DNA of 64,000 bases from Flavobacteriaceae bacterium UBA1682 (GTDB taxonomy: Bacteria; Bacteroidota; Bacteroidia; Flavobacteriales; Flavobacteriaceae), in the NCBI GenBank assembly GCA_002320285.1, contig DCKE01000027.1, positions 140,272-204,271 of the forward strand, given 5' to 3'. Numbering within the stretch: the stretch's first letter is position 1; each line of letters begins with the position of its first letter. Below, in pieces: positions 17,787 to 25,437 of this stretch. The position numbers were made by a program, and so were the translations under genes. The notes beneath the pieces are model-generated. The model was not told the origin of the DNA, did no database searches, and saw only the letters and a list, made by a program, of their open reading frames with translations.

Positions 17787-19772
17787 TTATAACAAATTTT
17801 CGTCTACCAAATTTGGTAACGTTACCTTTAAAAGAGGTTCCGTTTCCATGGCTCTTTGAATAGCAAAAACAGCTTCTTCATTTCTGGCCCAGCTTCTTCT
17901 GGCTATTCCGTTATTTACATCCCAGAATAACATGGATTTTAATCGAGCTGATGCCTCTTTTGTACCATCAAGAAGCATACCAAAACCACCGTTAATTACT
18001 TCTCCCCATCCAACTCCACCTCCATTGTGTATAGAAACCCAAGTTGCACCTCTAAAACTGTCTCCAATTACATTTTGAATAGCCATATCTGCGGTGAATT
18101 TGGATCCATCATAAATATTAGACGTTTCTCTATATGGTGAGTCTGTACCGGAAACATCGTGGTGGTCACGACCTAGCACTACCGGTCCAATTTGGCCTGA
18201 AGCTATCGCTTGATTAAAGGCTTCTGCAATTTTAACACGACCTTCTGCATCAGCATATAAGATACGGGCCTGTGAGCCTACGACTAAATTATTTGCTTGA
18301 GCTCCTTGAATCCAACGGATATTGTCGTCCATTTGTTGTTGAATTTCTTTAGGAGAACTTTTTTTCATCTCTTCTAGAACTGCTGAGGCGATTTGATCTG
18401 TTTTTAATAAATCCTCCGCTTTTCCTGAAGCGCAAACCCAACGGAATGGGCCAAATCCGTAATCAAAACACATAGGACCCATGATGTCTTGTACATAACT
18501 AGGGTATTTAAAATCGATACCATTTGGCGCCATTACATCTGCTCCGGCACGTGATGCTTCTAACAAGAACGCATTTCCGTAATCGAAGAAATAGGTTCCT
18601 TTTGCGGTATGTTTATTAATGGAAGTTGCTTGACGTCTTAAGGATTCATGAACCTGTTTCTTGAAGTTTTCAGGATCATTAGCCATCATTTCGTTCGCTT
18701 GTTCAAAAGTGAGTCCAACTGGATAATAACCTCCTGCCCAAGGATTGTGGAGTGATGTTTGATCAGAACCCAAATCGATATAAACGTTTTCTTTATCAAA
18801 TTTTTCCCAGACATCTACGATATTACCATGGTAGGCGATTGAAACGACTTCTTTGTTTTCTTTTGCCTTTTTAACTCGGGTGACTAAAGTATCTAAATCA
18901 GTAGCTACCTCGTCTACCCAAGCTTGAGAATGGCGCACATCGACCGCTTTGGCATTGACTTCTGCGCACACTGTAATACAGCCAGCAATATTTCCGGCTT
19001 TAGGTTGTGCACCACTCATACCTCCTAAACCTGAGGTTACAAATAATTTTCCAGCAAGACCTTCGCCTTGCTTTGAAATCTTACGCCCTCCGTTTAATAC
19101 TGTAATAGTTGTTCCGTGAACAATTCCTTGTGGTCCGATATACATATAACTTCCAGCTGTCATTTGTCCGTATTGGGATACTCCTAAAGCATTGAATTTT
19201 TCCCAATCATCCGGTTTAGAGTAATTTGGAATCATCATACCGTTGGTAACTACTACACGCGGTGCATTTTTATGGGATGGAAATAGTCCCATTGGATGCC
19301 CGGAGTACATTGCTAAAGTTTGCTCATCCGTCATTTCCGATAAATACTTCATCGTTAAGAGATATTGAGCCCAATTTTGAAATACAGCACCGTTTCCACC
19401 ATATGTAATCAACTCATGAGGATGTTGAGCAACAGCGTAATCCAAATTGTTTTGAATCATTAACATGATTGACCGCGCTTGTAACGAATTTCCTGGGTAT
19501 TCTTCAATTGGACGGGCATATATTTTATAATCTGGACGAAAGCGATACATATAGATACGACCGTATAGTTCCAGTTCACTTTTAAACTCTTCCAGAAGTT
19601 CGGCATGATGTTCGGGCTTAAAATAGCGTAAAGCGTTTTTTAAAGCGAGTTTTTTTTCATCAGCACTGAGTATTTCTTTCCTTTTTGGAGCGTGATTTAT
19701 TGAAAAATCGTAAGATTTTGGACTTGGTAACTCTGTTGGAATACCTAATTGAACCTGTTCTTTAAAATTCAT
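17787..19772 (-). CDS. hutU: urocanate hydratase (urocanase)
   Basis: Urocanase converts urocanate to imidazolone propionate in histidine breakdown, using tightly bound NAD+ in the cytoplasm. Family stretches are clear: GGNGAVFQNWAQY near the N-terminus, the nucleotide-binding GLGGMSGAQPKAGNIAG in the middle and FGPFRWVCASGK towards the C-terminus. The 661-residue length is the long form; the Gram-negative model enzyme is around 555 residues. No hutH, hutI or hutG lies in this window, so the rest of the pathway must be elsewhere. The DUF4136 gene follows 34 bases downstream. Confidence 0.95.
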   Translation of the reverse strand: MNFKEQVQLGIPTELPSPKSYDFSINHAPKRKEILSADEKKLALKNALRYFKPEHHAELLEEFKSELELYGRIYMYRFRPDYKIYARPIEEYPGNSLQARSIMLMIQNNLDYAVAQHPHELITYGGNGAVFQNWAQYLLTMKYLSEMTDEQTLAMYSGHPMGLFPSHKNAPRVVVTNGMMIPNYSKPDDWEKFNALGVSQYGQMTAGSYMYIGPQGIVHGTTITVLNGGRKISKQGEGLAGKLFVTSGLGGMSGAQPKAGNIAGCITVCAEVNAKAVDVRHSQAWVDEVATDLDTLVTRVKKAKENKEVVSIAYHGNIVDVWEKFDKENVYIDLGSDQTSLHNPWAGGYYPVGLTFEQANEMMANDPENFKKQVHESLRRQATSINKHTAKGTYFFDYGNAFLLEASRAGADVMAPNGIDFKYPSYVQDIMGPMCFDYGFGPFRWVCASGKAEDLLKTDQIASAVLEEMKKSSPKEIQQQMDDNIRWIQGAQANNLVVGSQARILYADAEGRVKIAEAFNQAIASGQIGPVVLGRDHHDVSGTDSPYRETSNIYDGSKFTADMAIQNVIGDSFRGATWVSIHNGGGVGWGEVINGGFGMLLDGTKEASARLKSMLFWDVNNGIARRSWARNEEAVFAIQRAMETEPLLKVTLPNLVDENLL

Positions 19773-20000
19773 GTTTTAAAAATTTTGGATAATTGGATGT
19801 TTATTCGCCGATTAAATAAATTAAAAGACTTTTTTTCTTATTTTTATTGTTGTTTAAAGGATTGATTTCTAAAGTTATAGTGTGTTATTTGGGGTGTGTA
19901 ACCACAACCACAACCTGGAATCTTACCGAACGAAATTAATATGATAATAAAAGTTTAAAATTATTGAATTTTACAGAAAAATGCAGTCAATTTGTATAAA

Positions 20001-20333
20001 ATGTATTACAAGATATTAATTAAAGAAAACTGGGTGCCTAAAGGCTTTGTCGGAATCACGATTTATCCTTATATTATCTTTAAAAAAGAAGCTAGTAGAA
20101 GGGATGCAATTTTGGTTATGCACGAAAAAATTCACATCAAACAGCAATTGGAATTATTGATCATTTTTTTTTATATATGGTATGCCGTTGAATTTCTAAT
20201 AAAAGTGATACAATTAAAAGATAAGAGAAAGGCTTATCGCGCTATTTCATTTGAGCGTGAAGCTTATCAGCATCAAGGTGATTTAAATTATTTAAGGCGT
20301 AGGAATTTTGCATCCTTTTTAAAGTATATATAA
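20001..20333 (+). CDS. small conserved protein with HExxH motif
   Basis: The 110-residue protein has a zincin-like HEKIH motif at residues 41-45, followed by a hydrophobic helix (about 52-70) and two downstream glutamates in SFEREAY (E85, E87) that could supply a third zinc ligand. It is a conserved hypothetical protein of flavobacteria, reminiscent of minimal membrane metallopeptidases; protease activity is not shown. A TTG nine bases upstream is also in frame; I use the ATG. Its stop overlaps the next start codon (TAATG), so it is coupled to the PLP deaminase gene. Confidence 0.7.
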   Translation: MYYKILIKENWVPKGFVGITIYPYIIFKKEASRRDAILVMHEKIHIKQQLELLIIFFYIWYAVEFLIKVIQLKDKRKAYRAISFEREAYQHQGDLNYLRRRNFASFLKYI

Positions 20334-21226
20334 TGTTTGACGAAAAGTATATTCCCAATGAAGTCGTATTGCTTTCTTTTAAGAATGGTGTCACCCTATC
20401 CATAAAAAGAGAAGATTTGTTGCATGCCGAAATATCGGGTAATAAATTCCGTAAATTGAAGTATAATTTTATTCGCGCTAAAGAATTGGGGCTGCAAACC
20501 ATACTGACATTTGGAGGGGCTTATTCGAATCATATAGCTGCAACTGCTGCTGCTGGCAAGGAATTTGGGTTTAAAACCATCGGTATTATTCGCGGAGAGG
20601 AATTGGCGCAGAAGTTTCTTGAAAATCCGACCTTAAAAAAAGCACATGAAAATGGAATGACTTTTAAGTTTGTTACAAGGGAGGAGTATAGACAAAAAAA
20701 CACGGATGTTTTTATAGATAAATTGAAAACGGAGTTTGGAGTATTTTATTTGATTCCCGAAGGAGGTACGAATGCCTTGGCAATTCAAGGTTGTCGTGAA
20801 ATTTTAAAAAAGGAAGATCAGGAGTTTGATTATATTTGTAGTGCCGTAGGAACCGGAGGTACTTTGGCAGGAATTATTAACGCCACAGGAGTAAAACAGC
20901 AGGTATTGGGATTTCCCGCTTTAAAGGGAGATTTTCTAACTGAAGTGATAAACGGTTTTGTAACAAAGAGAAATTGGGAATTAATAGCGAATTATCATTT
21001 TGGAGGTTATGCCAAAACGAACAAAGAATTATTGGATTTTCTCGCTACATTTTACGATAAAACCGGTATTTTATTGGATCCCATTTATACGGGTAAAATG
21101 ATTTTTGGAGTTATTGATTTAATCGCTAAAAATTATTTTCCTGCACAGTCTAAAATACTAGCCATTCACACGGGTGGATTACAAGGGTGGAATGCAAATT
21201 TTGATTCTAAATTAGTTATACTATAA
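20333..21226 (+). CDS. PLP-dependent ACC deaminase / D-cysteine desulfhydrase family protein
   Basis: The 297-residue fold-type II PLP enzyme carries the PLP lysine in SGNKFRK (K38) and the substrate-contacting GGAYSNH loop (residues 61-67). The glycine-rich phosphate-binding loop is VGTGGTLAG. Family members degrade 1-aminocyclopropane-1-carboxylate or D-cysteine; most bacterial homologues behave as D-cysteine desulfhydrases, so I would not assign ACC deaminase. It is coupled to the upstream HExxH gene and lies 4 bases before a glucosaminidase gene. Confidence 0.85.
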   Translation: MFDEKYIPNEVVLLSFKNGVTLSIKREDLLHAEISGNKFRKLKYNFIRAKELGLQTILTFGGAYSNHIAATAAAGKEFGFKTIGIIRGEELAQKFLENPTLKKAHENGMTFKFVTREEYRQKNTDVFIDKLKTEFGVFYLIPEGGTNALAIQGCREILKKEDQEFDYICSAVGTGGTLAGIINATGVKQQVLGFPALKGDFLTEVINGFVTKRNWELIANYHFGGYAKTNKELLDFLATFYDKTGILLDPIYTGKMIFGVIDLIAKNYFPAQSKILAIHTGGLQGWNANFDSKLVIL

Positions 21227-21229
21227 GTT

Positions 21230-22081
21230 ATGTTTAAAAAGTTATTTTTAATAGTAGTGCTCTCTTTTTTGGTAAGTTGTGGTTCTAGCAAAAGCAAAGG
21301 TAGTTTTACAAAGAAGAAAAAGCGGGAGACTGAATTGATCAATAAGGCTTCCTATCGTGCTCAATTGAATAAGAAAGCCATTAAACCAGTTAAAAATAGT
21401 CAGATAGAGACTTTGGAGGCTACTTCGCGTTTAAGTGTCACTAACGACATGATTCGCGAGTACATCATGCGTTATAAAGACATCGCAAAGAAAAATATGT
21501 CTGATCACGGTATCCCAGCTAGTATAACCCTAGCTCAGGGAGTCTTAGAATCTGGATCGGGACAGGGCACATTAAGTCAAAAAGCAAATAACCATTTTGG
21601 TATTAAATGCCATCAAGGTTGGACGGGGGATTCTGTTCGACATGATGATGATGCACCAGAGGAGTGTTTTAGAAAATATCTAAATGCCGAAGAGTCCTAT
21701 CTCGATCATTCTTTGTTTTTAACGAAGCGTGGTCGGTATGCAAAATTATTTGATCTTGACAAAGGAGATTACGTAGGCTGGGCAAAGGGATTGCGTGCAG
21801 CAGGTTATGCTACCGATCCAAAGTATCCGGAGAAGCTGATAAGCTTGATAGAGCGATATCAATTGTTTAACTTCGATCAAGAAGTCTTAGGTGGTAATTA
21901 TGTACCGGTAGTAATCAGCCCAAGTATACCGAGCTCAACTTACAATGTTTATAAAGTAACAGGAGGCGATACCTTGTTTTCGATTTCAAAGCGATACAAT
22001 GTGACTGTTGCGGAACTACAGAAATTAAATAATTTATCCGATAATACCATTTCGGTGGGACAAATCTTAAAAATAAAATAA
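21230..22081 (+). CDS. glucosaminidase-LysM lipoprotein
   Basis: The 283-residue lipoprotein (lipobox Cys 17 in LVSCGSS) has an N-acetylglucosaminidase domain (GH73/FlgJ type, about residues 75-215) and one C-terminal LysM repeat (about 240-283). The catalytic Glu is probably E107 in LAQGVLESGSGQG. It should cut peptidoglycan glycan strands in the periplasm while LysM holds it to the wall. The stop codon overlaps the hemL start (TAATG). This operon pairing of wall hydrolase with haem synthesis is seen in other flavobacteria as far as I recall. Confidence 0.92.
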   Translation: MFKKLFLIVVLSFLVSCGSSKSKGSFTKKKKRETELINKASYRAQLNKKAIKPVKNSQIETLEATSRLSVTNDMIREYIMRYKDIAKKNMSDHGIPASITLAQGVLESGSGQGTLSQKANNHFGIKCHQGWTGDSVRHDDDAPEECFRKYLNAEESYLDHSLFLTKRGRYAKLFDLDKGDYVGWAKGLRAAGYATDPKYPEKLISLIERYQLFNFDQEVLGGNYVPVVISPSIPSSTYNVYKVTGGDTLFSISKRYNVTVAELQKLNNLSDNTISVGQILKIK

Positions 22082-23370
22082 TGTTATATCAAAGAAGTAG
22101 TCAACTATTTGCAGAGGCAGAAAAAGTAATTCCAGGAGGTGTCAATTCTCCAGTAAGAGCATTCAAATCCGTAGGAGGAACTCCGATTTTTGTTAATAAA
22201 GCAATAGGGGCATATTTATATGATGAGGACGGTAATAAATTAATCGATTATATCAATTCATGGGGGCCTATGATTTTAGGTCATGCCTATGAGCCGGTAG
22301 TCAATGCAATCATCGAGAAAGCAAAACTGGGAACTTCGTTTGGGATGCCGACCGAAATAGAAACGAAAATTGCCGAATTAGCGGTATCTATGGTACCTAA
22401 TATCGATAAAATTCGATTTGTAAATTCTGGTACAGAAGCATGTATGAGTGCTATTCGCTTAGCTAGGGGATTTACCAATAGAGAGAAAATCATAAAATTT
22501 AAGGGTTGTTATCACGGACATTCGGATTCATTTTTAATTGAAGCCGGTAGTGGAGCAGTCACTTTTGGATCTCCAAATAGCCCTGGAGTAACGGTAGGGA
22601 CGGCGAAAGACACCTTATTGGCCAATTACAACGATCTGGAAAGTGTAAAACAACTTTTTGAATCCAATCAAAATGAAATCGCAGCGTTGATCATTGAGCC
22701 TGTTGCGGGTAATATGGGTTGTGTTCCTCCGAACAAAGGCTTTTTAGAAGCCTTGAGGTTGCTTTGTACCCAACACGGTACCTTGTTGATATTTGACGAA
22801 GTAATGACCGGATTTCGACTTGCGCGTGGCGGAGCACAAGAGTTATTAGGAATATCCGCTGATATCGTTACTTTTGGAAAAGTCATCGGTGGTGGATTAC
22901 CTGTCGGTGCTTTTGCGGCACGTCAAGAAATTATGGATTACTTAGCACCAATAGGTCCTGTTTACCAAGCTGGAACACTATCTGGGAATCCACTGGCTAT
23001 GGCTGCAGGATTGACCATGTTACAAGCAATTGAAAGTGATTTAGAATTATATACTCGTCTAGAGCAGAAAACTGCCTATCTAGAAGCAGGTATCAAAAAA
23101 GTATTAGCTGAGAATAATGTCGCTCATACCATCAATAGAGTGGGATCTATGATTTCAGTGTTTTTTGACAGCAAGCCGGTTTTTGATTTTGAGTCTGCGG
23201 GATATGGTGATAATGATACATTTAAGAAGTTCTTTCACGGATTGTTAAAACAAGGAGTCTATATAGCACCTTCAGCCTACGAAACTTGGTTTATCACGGA
23301 TGCATTGACTTACGACGATTTGGATTTTACAATAAATGCCGTAAATGCCATTTTTCAATTGGAATCTTAG
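22081..23370 (+). CDS. hemL: glutamate-1-semialdehyde 2,1-aminomutase
   Basis: HemL makes 5-aminolevulinate from glutamate-1-semialdehyde in the C5 pathway of haem synthesis, using PLP in the cytoplasm. The 429-residue length is standard. The PLP lysine is K267 in TFGKVIGGGLPVGAF. Other landmarks are GGVNSPVRAF near the N-terminus, FVNSGTEACMSAIRLAR and FDEVMTGFRLA. It is the last gene of a four-gene operon whose members touch or overlap, and is closed by a strong terminator. Confidence 0.97.
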   Translation: MLYQRSSQLFAEAEKVIPGGVNSPVRAFKSVGGTPIFVNKAIGAYLYDEDGNKLIDYINSWGPMILGHAYEPVVNAIIEKAKLGTSFGMPTEIETKIAELAVSMVPNIDKIRFVNSGTEACMSAIRLARGFTNREKIIKFKGCYHGHSDSFLIEAGSGAVTFGSPNSPGVTVGTAKDTLLANYNDLESVKQLFESNQNEIAALIIEPVAGNMGCVPPNKGFLEALRLLCTQHGTLLIFDEVMTGFRLARGGAQELLGISADIVTFGKVIGGGLPVGAFAARQEIMDYLAPIGPVYQAGTLSGNPLAMAAGLTMLQAIESDLELYTRLEQKTAYLEAGIKKVLAENNVAHTINRVGSMISVFFDSKPVFDFESAGYGDNDTFKKFFHGLLKQGVYIAPSAYETWFITDALTYDDLDFTINAVNAIFQLES

Positions 23371-23408
23371 TCTTTAAAACAAGCTGCATACAAAAGTTTA
23401 TAAAATTA

Positions 23409-23446
23409 AAAAAGCTGCTAAAAGAAATACCTTTTAGCAGCTTTTA
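23409..23446. terminator. bidirectional terminator between hemL and the copper cluster
   Basis: The perfect stem AAAAGCTGCTAAAAG / CTTTTAGCAGCTTTT with a 6-base loop ends the plus-strand hemL operon. On the minus strand it ends the operon whose last gene is the di-heme enzyme. Confidence 0.88.
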
Positions 23447-23449
23447 TAA

Positions 23450-24475
23450 TTAAGGCAATCTTCCGGTAAATTCTAGATCGCTCAGCGTTTTCATAAACGA
23501 TATTAAATCGAGCTTTTCGGATTCACTCAGGGCTATTCTAGTGTCATTATCCTTAAAAATCGGATCGAGATTACTCGAGTTCAAGACACCTCGATCAAAA
23601 TAATCCAACACCTCTTTTAGCGTAGCAAACTGTCCGAAACTTCCGTAAGGTGCCGTGTATTCTACATTGCGCAAAGAAGGTACGCGAAAACTCATATAAT
23701 CGCTTGCAATCCCTGTAACTCTTGCGCGTCCCGCCTCATTGGTGTCTGCATTTACGGGAAAACCAATGTTTCTAAAGCTCTGGTCGGTAAATAGTTCGGT
23801 GCTGTGACAACTGCTGCACTTTTGTTGAAAAACTTGATATCCGCGATTTTCACTCTCGGTAAACTGTTCTCCACTATTTTTTTTGACCCGATCGTATTTG
23901 CTGTTGGCCGAAATTAAGGTATATTGATATTGCGCCATACTTAGATAAATACGCGTTGCAGTAATATTTTGGTCACCAAATGCTTTATGGAACAATTTTC
24001 TGTATTCCTTGTCATCTTGAATTTTCTGGATTACTTCAACTATAGAGGAATTCATCTCCTCATGAGTGATAATGGGAACCAGAACTTGATTTTCGAGCTG
24101 TAGTTTGCTGCCATCCCAATTGTAAAAATTTAAAAAGGCCAAATTTTGTAATGGTGGTACATTTCGAAGACCGATTCTCTGATAGATGCCAACAGCTTGG
24201 GAATGGGTATCGGCAAAAGCATTTGTTCTGATGTGGCAACTACTGCATGAAATACTATTATCTGCGCTAAATCTTTTTTCATTGAAAAGTTTTTGTCCCA
24301 ATTCAACACCAAATTGTGTCGGTCTGTTATTGCGTACGGCATGGTTCATTTTTGGAAATCCTTCAGGTATCGTTAACGCAATCTCGGGATTGTCAAACGA
24401 GATAGACTCATAATCATCCTTGTTACACGAACCTAATAGCAATAGCATAAAAAGCAATCCTAATTTTCTTTTCAT
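23450..24475 (-). CDS. di-heme cytochrome c peroxidase family lipoprotein, MbnH-like
   Basis: The 341-residue lipoprotein (lipobox LLGSCNKDD) has two CxxCH haem-binding motifs: C77-H81 (SCSSCH) and C220-H224 (KCSSCH). This is the bacterial di-heme cytochrome c peroxidase / MauG superfamily. Because an MbnP-like gene directly precedes it, I call it MbnH-like. In the methanobactin system MbnH oxidises a tryptophan of MbnP to kynurenine, which then helps bind copper. It is last in the operon, behind an intercistronic hairpin. A plain peroxide-detoxifying peroxidase remains possible. Confidence 0.85.
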   Translation of the reverse strand: MKRKLGLLFMLLLLGSCNKDDYESISFDNPEIALTIPEGFPKMNHAVRNNRPTQFGVELGQKLFNEKRFSADNSISCSSCHIRTNAFADTHSQAVGIYQRIGLRNVPPLQNLAFLNFYNWDGSKLQLENQVLVPIITHEEMNSSIVEVIQKIQDDKEYRKLFHKAFGDQNITATRIYLSMAQYQYTLISANSKYDRVKKNSGEQFTESENRGYQVFQQKCSSCHSTELFTDQSFRNIGFPVNADTNEAGRARVTGIASDYMSFRVPSLRNVEYTAPYGSFGQFATLKEVLDYFDRGVLNSSNLDPIFKDNDTRIALSESEKLDLISFMKTLSDLEFTGRLP

Positions 24476-24508
24476 TCCTAATGGATGTCTTTCAAATTGA
24501 TTATCATG

Positions 24509-24543
24509 AAGCGTCGTCGGAGCTAAAAGATCAGACGACGCAC
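24509..24543 (-). other. intercistronic hairpin between the MbnP-like and MbnH-like genes
   Basis: The inverted repeat GCGTCGTC / GACGACGC (24511-24518 and 24534-24541) fills the 76-base gap. It is G+C-rich for this region and has no long T run, so it looks more like an mRNA-stabilising or processing stem than a full terminator. It could set a lower level of the enzyme than of its partner protein. Confidence 0.6.
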
Positions 24544-24551
24544 TTTTAAAT

Positions 24552-25418
24552 TTAATTTTCGATCTTTATTATCGAAAATATACCGGTTAAATCACTAGAA
24601 CCATTACCACCTAAATTATCTACAAATAAAACCATTTGGTTGGCTGTATGAATATTTGGAGTGGCGTTAGCATCCATGCCTGTTCCTGTTTTTAAGGTAA
24701 TGGTATTGGTTTTTCCGCTCAACAATTTGTCGAAGTCTGCCTTGATTGCTATTTTTGGAGCCTTAGCGCCTACAGTGGCATGTATTGGAAGGTCGAGGAT
24801 GATGTCTCTATAGGAGTCAACGCCTTGGGTATAACTGCCTTCTTCTCCTTCGATGGTGCTTCCCGTGTGAATAGATAAGGTTTTTTTATCGGTGTCATAA
24901 AAACCTTCTATTTTGGTAAAGCGGTATCCCGTTCCCCATTCCCACATCATTTCGGTGTCGTTGGCTCCTGCTGTGGCGTAGAAATTCGGAAACTTTACCT
25001 GATTTAACACATTTAAGTCCTTCTTTATACCCAACCCAAATTTTAGTTGTTTATAATCGCCAGAAGGGATGTTGTTTAGGGTGTAGTTTAGGGTGATGGG
25101 CTTTGATTGATCAACAACAGCAGCTCCTTTGTCCAAATCATTGATGTTGTAAGGGATTTCCGTTCCATCTGTTTTGACCAAGCGAATATTACTAATGACA
25201 TACTTTAACTCGGAAAATTGATGTAGTTGCCCAGCCGCTGAGGTGTGTAGAGTAGCTTGATTTGATGAGGTATCTCCAAGCACAATGGCAAGGTCTTTAA
25301 AAGTATTGTTAAAGGACAAAGTCACGTTGTTGGCAACCGGACTGCTGTCATCACTTTGACAAGAGACAAAGAATAGGGCTATGGATGCGGCTATAAAATA
25401 TGTTTTTATGTTTTTCAT
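24552..25418 (-). CDS. MbnP-like copper-binding lipoprotein
   Basis: The 288-residue lipoprotein (lipobox Cys 20) matches the MbnP family by overall pattern: VTLSFNNTFKDLAIVLGD near the N-terminus, FSELKYVISNIRLVKTDG in the first third, and the aromatic motif MMWEWGTGYRF at residues 157-167. In MbnP from methanotrophs one tryptophan is oxidised to kynurenine by MbnH and helps hold copper; W159 and W161 are candidates here. Beyond the lipobox there is no cysteine, so it is not the four-Cys variant of the family. It lies between the receptor and the di-heme enzyme, 19 bases after the receptor. Confidence 0.82.
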   Translation of the reverse strand: MKNIKTYFIAASIALFFVSCQSDDSSPVANNVTLSFNNTFKDLAIVLGDTSSNQATLHTSAAGQLHQFSELKYVISNIRLVKTDGTEIPYNINDLDKGAAVVDQSKPITLNYTLNNIPSGDYKQLKFGLGIKKDLNVLNQVKFPNFYATAGANDTEMMWEWGTGYRFTKIEGFYDTDKKTLSIHTGSTIEGEEGSYTQGVDSYRDIILDLPIHATVGAKAPKIAIKADFDKLLSGKTNTITLKTGTGMDANATPNIHTANQMVLFVDNLGGNGSSDLTGIFSIIKIEN

Positions 25419-25437
25419 TTTTTTGAAAGGTTATAAG

